A DNA stretch of 6,605 nucleotides from an uncultured Collinsella sp. (GTDB lineage: Bacteria > Actinomycetota > Coriobacteriia > Coriobacteriales > Coriobacteriaceae), in contig URGF01000108.1 in NCBI GenBank assembly GCA_900547285.1, forward strand, positions 1 through 6,605. The letters run 5' to 3'. Positions 1 to 4,901 of this stretch are shown here, in pieces; within the stretch, counting starts at the first letter, position 1; every line of letters begins with the position of its first letter. The notes below the pieces were generated by a model, which made no database searches, had not been told where the DNA came from, and worked only from the letters and a program-made list of their open reading frames with translations. The position numbers and the translations under genes were made by a program.

Positions 1-1
1 C

Positions 2-559
2 CCGCCGCTCGAAGAGCCCGTCGTGAAGCGCGTCATCCACACCACTGCCGACTTCTCGTACGCCGATTCCCTCGTGTTCACCCATGACGCCGCGCACTGT
101 GCGCTCGACGCACTGCGCGCAGGGGCCACGGTGCTCACCGACACGAACATGGCGCTCGCAGGCATAAGCAAGCCCGCGCTCGCGAAGCTCGGCTGCAAGG
201 CCGTTTGCTTCATGGCCGACCCCGATGTCGCCGCGGCTGCGCGCGCCGCGGGCACGACTCGCGCCGTTGCGAGCATGGACAAAGCTTGCGGCATCGAGGG
301 TCCGCTCATCGTGGCCGTCGGCAACGCTCCCACAGCACTTCTGCGCCTCGCCGAGCTCATGGATGCGGGGAAGATCGCGCCCGCGCTCGTCGTTGGGGTG
401 CCGGTCGGGTTTGTGAACGTGGTCGAGGCGAAAGAGGAGCTACTCGCACGACGCGTGCCGGCCATCGTCGCGAGGGGTCGCAAGGGCGGCTCGACCGTGG
501 CGGCCGCCATTATGAACGCGCTGCTCTACCAGATCACGCGCACGGGTGGCGCGAAGTGA
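2..559 (+). CDS. cbiC: Precorrin-8X / cobalt-precorrin-8 methylmutase CbiC (CobH), 5' end cut off by window edge
   Basis: This enzyme moves the methyl group from C-11 to C-12 of precorrin-8X (or its cobalt form) to give hydrogenobyrinate or cobyrinate, a late step of corrin ring synthesis in the cytoplasm. Family landmarks are seen in order: RVIHTTADF with the conserved catalytic-type His (visible residue 13), TVLTDTNMALAGISK, VGNAPTALLRLAEL, VGVPVGFVNVVEAKEEL and the C-terminal ARGRKGGSTVAAAIMNALL. The GTG at 23 could be called as a start, but the frame is open to the edge and the upstream codons read PPLEEPV, which continues directly into the family's conserved VVKRVIHTTAD block. That GTG is therefore an internal Val, and about 20-30 N-terminal residues lie outside the window (the family is about 210 residues; 185 are visible). 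Stop TGA at 557-559 overlaps the start of cbiJ. The anaerobic-route name is preferred because the likely host is an anaerobe; the sequence itself does not separate CbiC from CobH. Confidence 0.95.
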   Translation, partial: PPLEEPVVKRVIHTTADFSYADSLVFTHDAAHCALDALRAGATVLTDTNMALAGISKPALAKLGCKAVCFMADPDVAAAARAAGTTRAVASMDKACGIEGPLIVAVGNAPTALLRLAELMDAGKIAPALVVGVPVGFVNVVEAKEELLARRVPAIVARGRKGGSTVAAAIMNALLYQITRTGGAK

Positions 560-1329
560 CGGCCCCCGCATCCGCGCCGGCGCTGCGCATCTTCGCCGGC
601 ACCACCGAGGGCCGCCTTCTGTGCGAATGGGCGAGCGGGGCGGGCATCCCCGCCCGTGCCTACGCGGCAACAGAGTACGGAGGCGAACTTTTGGGCGAGC
701 TTCCGGGCATCGAGGTGCATGCGGGCAGGCTCGACGAGGCCGACATGGAGCGCGAGCTTTTGGGCGCGCGCATCGTCGTCGACGCCACGCACCCCTTCGC
801 TACGCTCGCAAGCGGCAACATCCGGGCCGCTTCGCTCGCCGTGGGTGCACCATGCCTGCGCCTTGCGCGCCCGGCCGAGGCGCTGCCCAAAGGCGTCGTC
901 TCGGTCGCGTCGATCGCCTGCGCGGCGCGCTTTCTCTCCGAGAACCCGGGTCGCGCGCTTCTCACGACGGGGAGCAAGGAGCTTGCTCCCTACACGCGCG
1001 TCGCCGATTTCGCGGAGCGCTTCTTCGTGCGTGTGCTCCCGCTGCCCGGTGCTATAACGAAGTGCATCGACGCGGGGTTTTCGCCGTCGCACGTCATCGG
1101 CATGCAGGGGCCCTTCACCCGCGAGCTCAACGAGGCGATGCTTCGGCAGGTGGGCGCCCAGTGGCTTGTGACCAAGGACTCGGGAACCGTAGGCGGCACG
1201 GCCGAGAAGCTCGCCGCAGCGCGCGCCGTGGGAGCGCGCTGTATCGTGGTCACCCGTCCCGCCGAGGGAGGCGGGGCCCTTTCGCTTCGGGAAGTGGAAG
1301 ATGCGCTCTTACGGGAGTTCGCGCGCTAG
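556..1329 (+). CDS. cbiJ: Precorrin-6A / cobalt-precorrin-6A reductase CbiJ (CobK)
   Basis: This NAD(P)H-dependent enzyme reduces the macrocycle of (cobalt-)precorrin-6A to 6B in cytoplasmic cobalamin synthesis. The protein has 257 residues, the usual family length. Motifs seen: nucleotide-binding FAGTTEGR (13-20), DATHPFA (76-82), LLTTGSKEL (135-143), RVLPLPG (159-165), GMQGPF (182-187), VTKDSGTVGG (205-214) and a late RPAE (234-237). The start chosen is GTG at 556, which shares four bases (GTGA) with the cbiC stop. It has a weak GGGTGG ribosome site just upstream and puts the FAGTTEGR strand near the N-terminus as in relatives. The frame is open back to 205, but that part lies wholly over cbiC in another frame and resembles no protein, so I treat it as a shadow. 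The gene ends the plus-strand operon; translation is probably coupled to cbiC. Composition and codon use are very GC-rich compared with the genes to the right. Confidence 0.95.
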   Translation: MTAPASAPALRIFAGTTEGRLLCEWASGAGIPARAYAATEYGGELLGELPGIEVHAGRLDEADMERELLGARIVVDATHPFATLASGNIRAASLAVGAPCLRLARPAEALPKGVVSVASIACAARFLSENPGRALLTTGSKELAPYTRVADFAERFFVRVLPLPGAITKCIDAGFSPSHVIGMQGPFTRELNEAMLRQVGAQWLVTKDSGTVGGTAEKLAAARAVGARCIVVTRPAEGGGALSLREVEDALLREFAR

Positions 1330-1363
1330 GCGCTCTAATTCACCGCAACTTGTTGGTGGTGGC

Positions 1364-2578
1364 TTACTGGTAGCGTAGGCATTCCACCGGGTCGAGATTT
1401 GCTGCACGGCGAGCGGGGTAGAAGCCAAAGATTACGCCGATGCCGACGGAGACGGCGAAGGCCAGCAGCACCGTGGCGATTGAAAAACTCGGTGTGATTT
1501 GCCCGCTGGCACCGAGCTCGCCAAGAATCCCGGATCCGGAGGCAAACATCGCGAGGCCCCAGGCCAGCAGATAGCCTATCAGGACACCCAGCAGGCCACC
1601 GGTGACGCACAGCGCCGAGGACTCGGCCAAAAACTGCGCGGTGATATCGCGACGACTTGCGCCCAGGGCACGGCGAATGCCGATCTCACGGATGCGCTCA
1701 GTCACGTTGGTGAGCATCATATTCATAATGCCGATACCGCCGACAAGCAGCGAGATGCTGGCGACAGCGCCCATGATGAGCGAGAACGCGCCCATAAAGG
1801 AGTTGAGTGCATCGATGGCGCTTTTCATGGAGGTCGCCGATACACTGTCGTACTCATCATCCTCCGCGATGCCCTTCATTGCGCGCACCTTGGACTCGAT
1901 GGTCTTACAAAGCTCGTCCATGTCTGTGCCCTCGGCGGCAAGAGCCGTCACGCTGGGGAATGAGGGATTTTCGTCGCCAAACAGGCCTGAGATGGTTTCG
2001 CGCGGTATATACAGCGTGAGCGAGCCCATGGAGTCGTTGCCGCCATCAATCACACCTACAATCTGCACCTCGCCGTTGGACACTTTGATGGTTTTTCCCA
2101 GCGCATCCTGTTCGTTGCCGTAAAGCTGATCGGCGCCGCCGCGGCTGATGAGCGCCACGCGCGAGCCTGATTGGGACTCGGCCTGGGAATAGGTGCGCCC
2201 CGCAACGAGCTTACTGGCACCCACGGCGTCGAGCATGTCGCTATCGACACCCTGTGCCATGACGGTATAGCTTTTATCGCCGGTCTTATACTCGGTATAC
2301 GCGCTGTCGACAATGCCGATCTGCTCTATCTGCGGCACCAGTTTTTTAAGCTTCTGGACGTCAGAATCAGAGAGTTCTTGGGACGAATAGATCTGAACCA
2401 TGCGAGCTGCGTTGAGGCCCAGGCTGTTGACCAAGCTGTTTTGGATGCCGCCGATGAGCGAAGTCATGGCAATGACCGAGGCGATGCCAATGACGATGCC
2501 AAGGATGGTGAGCAGGCTGCGCCCCTTGTTGGCCTCGAGCGAGTGAAGGGCTTCCTGGATGAGATCGCGGGCGCTCAT
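1364..2578 (-). CDS. MacB/FtsX-family ABC transporter permease (YknZ-like)
   Basis: This is the membrane subunit of a MacAB/YknXYZ-type exporter, 404 residues, the normal size for a permease separate from its ATPase. Layout seen: a short cytoplasmic start, a first membrane helix at about 22-44 (SLLTILGIVIGIASVIAM), a large extracytoplasmic MacB_PCD-like domain at about 45-262, then three helices at about 263-287, 317-346 and 368-389. The family signature is clear: GGIGIMNMMLTNVTERI (280-296) followed by REIGIRRALGASRRDI (297-312), the cytoplasmic coupling segment, and a C-terminal YPARRAANLDPVECLRY. The ATG at 2578 overlaps the ATPase stop codon (ATGA) and has an AAAGGAG site seven bases upstream. 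It is the last gene of the operon and converges on cbiJ. In this class the permease passes conformational change to the adaptor rather than forming a classic import pore (family knowledge). The substrate is unknown; toxic peptides or other antimicrobials are plausible by analogy only. Confidence 0.95.
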   Translation of the reverse strand: MSARDLIQEALHSLEANKGRSLLTILGIVIGIASVIAMTSLIGGIQNSLVNSLGLNAARMVQIYSSQELSDSDVQKLKKLVPQIEQIGIVDSAYTEYKTGDKSYTVMAQGVDSDMLDAVGASKLVAGRTYSQAESQSGSRVALISRGGADQLYGNEQDALGKTIKVSNGEVQIVGVIDGGNDSMGSLTLYIPRETISGLFGDENPSFPSVTALAAEGTDMDELCKTIESKVRAMKGIAEDDEYDSVSATSMKSAIDALNSFMGAFSLIMGAVASISLLVGGIGIMNMMLTNVTERIREIGIRRALGASRRDITAQFLAESSALCVTGGLLGVLIGYLLAWGLAMFASGSGILGELGASGQITPSFSIATVLLAFAVSVGIGVIFGFYPARRAANLDPVECLRYQ

Positions 2579-3348
2579 GCCATCTCTCCTTTCGGCGGGT
2601 TGGCGGAGGCGGAAATCCTGGGCAGGCTATCCACGGCGCTGCGCAGGGTCCGCGGTGCATGTGGAATATACGCGCCATCGTGAATGCGACCGTCGCGGAT
2701 GGTCACGGCACGGTCGGCCTCGGCGGCGATGCCGGGGTCGTGTGTGATAAGCACGATGGTTTTGCCGCGCTCCTGGAGCTTGTGGAAGGTTTCCATGACG
2801 AGCGCTCCCGTGGCGGAGTCCAGGTTGCCCGTCGGCTCGTCGGCCAAAATGATGGGTGGATCGTTGACAAGGGCGCGCGCGATGGCGACGCGCTGCATCT
2901 GTCCGCCCGACAGCTCCGATATACGATGGTCCCAATGGTCGACCGGAAGCGTGACGGCTTGCAGCGCGTGTACGGCGCGCATCTCGCGCTGGCTGCGCGG
3001 CACATTGGTGTAGGACAGCGGCAGCATGACGTTTTCGATCACCGTCAGGCGCGGCAGCAGATTAAAGCTCTGAAAGACAAAGCCGATGCTCAGCGCTCGC
3101 ACCTCGGTGAGCTCGTCATCGTCGAGCTCGGCGACGTTGAGCCCTTGCAGGAAGTAATCGCCCGCCGTCGGTTTGTCCAGGCAGCCCAGGATGTTCATGA
3201 GCGTTGACTTGCCCGAGCCCGAAGGGCCGGTAATAGCGACGAATTCGCCGGGATTTACTGCCAGACTCACGTTGTGCAGGATGTGGGCGCAACCGGCCTC
3301 GCTCTCAAAGATGCGGTGCACGTTGCGGATGTCGATGACGGGACGCAT
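2575..3348 (-). CDS. MacB/LolD/YknY-type ABC transporter ATP-binding protein
   Basis: This is the cytoplasmic ATPase that powers the exporter, 257 residues. All catalytic motifs are intact: Walker A GPSGSGKST (41-49), Q-loop FQSFNLLPRL (92-101; Q93), signature LSGGQMQRVAIARAL (146-160), Walker B IILADEP (166-172) with catalytic Glu171, D-loop NLDS (175-178) and switch His203 in ITHD. The FVFQSFNLLPRLTVIENV stretch and the GDYFLQGLNV and LADEPTGNLD wording are typical of the LolD/MacB/FtsE branch. The ATG at 3348 shares one base with the adaptor stop (TAATG) and has a GAGGG site six bases upstream. The stop overlaps the permease start by four bases. The oddity is a C-terminal tail of about 35 residues (222-257) beyond the last conserved strand, Pro/Ala/Ser-rich and without a known motif. 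Part of its codons doubles as the ribosome site of the permease. Confidence 0.97.
   Translation of the reverse strand: MRPVIDIRNVHRIFESEAGCAHILHNVSLAVNPGEFVAITGPSGSGKSTLMNILGCLDKPTAGDYFLQGLNVAELDDDELTEVRALSIGFVFQSFNLLPRLTVIENVMLPLSYTNVPRSQREMRAVHALQAVTLPVDHWDHRISELSGGQMQRVAIARALVNDPPIILADEPTGNLDSATGALVMETFHKLQERGKTIVLITHDPGIAAEADRAVTIRDGRIHDGAYIPHAPRTLRSAVDSLPRISASANPPKGEMA
2586..2592 (-). promoter_or_regulatory. Ribosome binding site of the MacB-type permease, inside the ATPase gene
   Basis: The minus strand reads AAAGGAG seven bases before the permease ATG at 2578. The same bases encode the PKGE residues near the end of the ATPase, so the permease start sits within the upstream gene and is suited to coupled translation. 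The site is identical to that of the adaptor gene. Confidence 0.85.
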
Positions 3349-4769
3349 TACTTGCCCTCGTCGGCAGGCATGTTGTCGCCGCCGTCTGCCGTCATTCCTG
3401 TGCCGGTATCCGTCACGATGGTGTCGCCGTCGCGTAGCTTGGTAACCGGGACGTCTGGATTGATCTCGTTGCCCTGGTCGTCGCGCTTGACCTGCGTCTT
3501 ACCGACTACAGCCTCGTTGTCGTTTTGCGTCACGACGGTCACCTTCACGCGGCGCGTCTTTTTACCCTCCGAATCAGTGGCCAAATTGACGTAATAGTGC
3601 TCGCCATCTTCGGTCATCAGCGCCATGGTCGGCACCATCACCACGTCGTCGAGCTTCTCGGTCACTACCGAGACCTCGGCAGTCATACCCGGCTTAAGGC
3701 GACTGTCAGGTGCTTCGATGAGGATGTCGACGTTAAAGGTCACACTGCCGCCGCTCCCGGAGGAGGAGTCGGAGTTTGCCACCGAGGCGATAGCCGTGAC
3801 GGTGCCCTGGCTCACGATATCGGGAAACGCGGGGTAGGTCACGTTGGCGCATTGGCCCACGGCAATTTTGGCGATATCCTTTTCGCCCACCTGAACCGTC
3901 ACCTTCATCTTGGACAGGTCGGCGATCTGCATGCACTGCTTGCCGCCGCTCGTATCGCTTTCGCCCATGATCATGCCGCCTGTTACCGTGGCGCCCACCT
4001 TGGCGTTAAGCTCCACGATGCTACCCGAGCTCGGGGCCGTGACCGTGCGACTGGCGGCCTTGGCGTTCGCCTGGTCTAGGTTTGCCTGGGCCGAAGCGAG
4101 GCTGCGCTGCGCGGCCGATACGGCGTTCGTGTCCGCTGATGCGGCGGTGATGCCAGCCGCTGCGGAACCTCCGTCGACGTCCGTCGTTGGGTTGGCCTGC
4201 GCAGCAGCTGCGGCTTTCTTCGCGTTGGCGAGGTCTTCTTGAGCGGCTGCAACTGCACGCTGCGCCTCGGCAACGTTGCGATCGAGCTCGTCGTTTTTAA
4301 TGGTCATAAGCACGTCGCCCTCGTTGACGGATTGGCCTGCCTGCACGTTGATCGAATCGACCGTGCCGTCGACAGAAGGGGAGACCACTGAGGACGAAAT
4401 GGGTTTGAGCTGGCCTTTCGCCTCGACCGTTGTGGTAAACGTGCCCTCGGTCACCATGTCGGTCACAGGCCCGCTAGCTCCCTGTGGCTGCGCATTGAGA
4501 ACCAGGGTAGCGACAATGGCAATGAGCGCGATGGCACCTACGACGCCGACGGCAATACCGCGTCGAATCAGCTTTTTGCGTCGACGTTCGGCACGTTTTG
4601 CCTTGAGCTTGGCATATGCCTCTTCATCGGAAATATCGGCCGTATCGTTCGTGCGTCCGCTCTGCTTGTCGGTGTGCGCGTTTGTAATCAGAGGAATCGT
4701 TTCGGTGGCACCTTCGGGCGTGTGCTCGGTATCATCCGGGCCCGGGGCGATCGTGGGGACATTCGGCAT
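3348..4769 (-). CDS. HlyD/MacA-family membrane-anchored efflux adaptor (YknX-like)
   Basis: This is the periplasmic-adaptor-type subunit of the exporter, 473 residues from the chosen start. Parts in order: an acidic then strongly basic cytoplasmic tail (1-70, ending KAKRAERRRKKLIRR), one membrane helix at about 71-92 (GIAVGVVGAIALIAIVATLV), first half of a lipoyl-like fold (about 126-158, VVSPSVDGTVDSINVQAGQ), a two-helix coiled-coil hairpin rich in Ala, Gln and Asp (about 160-192 and 214-240), second lipoyl half (about 242-285), beta-barrel (about 288-370, LKPGMTAEVSVV near its end) and a membrane-proximal domain (about 375-455). There is no lipobox or cleavage site, so it should stay anchored by the helix. 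The start is ATG 4769 because AAAGGAG lies five bases upstream. An in-frame ATG at 4832 would add 21 residues, but it falls inside an inverted repeat, upstream of the TATAAT box, with no ribosome site. First gene of the three-gene operon. Confidence 0.93.
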   Translation of the reverse strand: MPNVPTIAPGPDDTEHTPEGATETIPLITNAHTDKQSGRTNDTADISDEEAYAKLKAKRAERRRKKLIRRGIAVGVVGAIALIAIVATLVLNAQPQGASGPVTDMVTEGTFTTTVEAKGQLKPISSSVVSPSVDGTVDSINVQAGQSVNEGDVLMTIKNDELDRNVAEAQRAVAAAQEDLANAKKAAAAAQANPTTDVDGGSAAAGITAASADTNAVSAAQRSLASAQANLDQANAKAASRTVTAPSSGSIVELNAKVGATVTGGMIMGESDTSGGKQCMQIADLSKMKVTVQVGEKDIAKIAVGQCANVTYPAFPDIVSQGTVTAIASVANSDSSSGSGGSVTFNVDILIEAPDSRLKPGMTAEVSVVTEKLDDVVMVPTMALMTEDGEHYYVNLATDSEGKKTRRVKVTVVTQNDNEAVVGKTQVKRDDQGNEINPDVPVTKLRDGDTIVTDTGTGMTADGGDNMPADEGK

Positions 4770-4774
4770 AGCGT

Positions 4775-4781
4775 CTCCTTT
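4775..4781 (-). promoter_or_regulatory. Ribosome binding site of the efflux adaptor
   Basis: The minus strand reads AAAGGAG, then five bases (ACGCT), then ATG at 4769. This near-consensus site decides the start of the adaptor gene and argues against the longer in-frame ATG at 4832. Confidence 0.88.
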
Positions 4782-4799
4782 ATAGAAAGAACCTCGATA

Positions 4800-4805
4800 A
4801 TTATA
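4800..4805 (-). promoter_or_regulatory. Candidate -10 box (TATAAT) of the efflux operon
   Basis: The minus strand carries a perfect TATAAT 30 bases before the adaptor start codon, which would give a leader of roughly 20-25 bases holding the AAAGGAG site. No TTGACA-like -35 box is present at 16-18 bases upstream; that place is taken by GC-rich inverted-repeat sequence, and there is no extended TG motif. A promoter here would therefore be weak or dependent on an activator. The call is by sequence match only. Confidence 0.5.
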
Positions 4806-4833
4806 TGCGCCCACCGGTTGGGGCGGGCGCATA
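4804..4833 (-). repeat. Perfect 9-bp inverted repeat between ldt and the efflux operon (operator or terminator)
   Basis: TATGCGCCC (4804-4812) and GGGCGCATA (4825-4833) are exact reverse complements separated by 12 bases. On the minus strand the stem ends within the TATAAT box and is followed by A/T-rich sequence (TAATTATC) but not by a run of T. It could end transcription of the L,D-transpeptidase gene, whose stop is about 70 bases before it, or serve as the binding site of a dimeric regulator of the efflux operon. The overlap with the -10 box favours regulation; the GC-rich stem after a gene favours termination. I cannot decide from sequence. Confidence 0.5.
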
Positions 4834-4901
4834 GGACGGTTTCTTTCGGAACTGTTAGATTGTTTGCATCGGTTCCACGTTGTATTAATGCGCGCGTTGC
4901 A

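Noticed and set aside
205..555. Upstream extension of the cbiJ frame over cbiC
   Set aside because: The translated part is Arg/His-rich without resemblance to any family and lies entirely over the conserved cbiC gene; GTG at 556 gives the normal CbiJ length.
1..559. Cobalamin riboswitch or other RNA element near the cobalamin genes
   Set aside because: The left edge is already inside cbiC coding sequence; any leader would lie outside the window.
526..1092. 188-codon antisense frame across the cbiC-cbiJ junction, and similar shadows at 546-1373 and 656-1057
   Set aside because: Arg/Ala-rich translations without motifs, fully explained by the GC-rich cobalamin genes in another frame.
1341..1357. 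Possible bidirectional terminator in the 34-base convergent gap (CACCGCAA, CTTG, TTGGTG)
   Set aside because: Only three plus four pairs with a bulge and no T-run on either strand; too weak to call, although some terminator is expected between convergent operons.
2171..3207. Plus-strand frames of 170-182 codons opposite the ATPase and permease
   Set aside because: Both lie antisense to genes with complete motifs; they show no domain and no ribosome site.
4870..4901. Second promoter for the efflux operon in the sequence just after the ldt stop
   Set aside because: A few A/T-rich hexamers occur on the minus strand but no pair of -35 and -10 boxes at proper spacing stands out.
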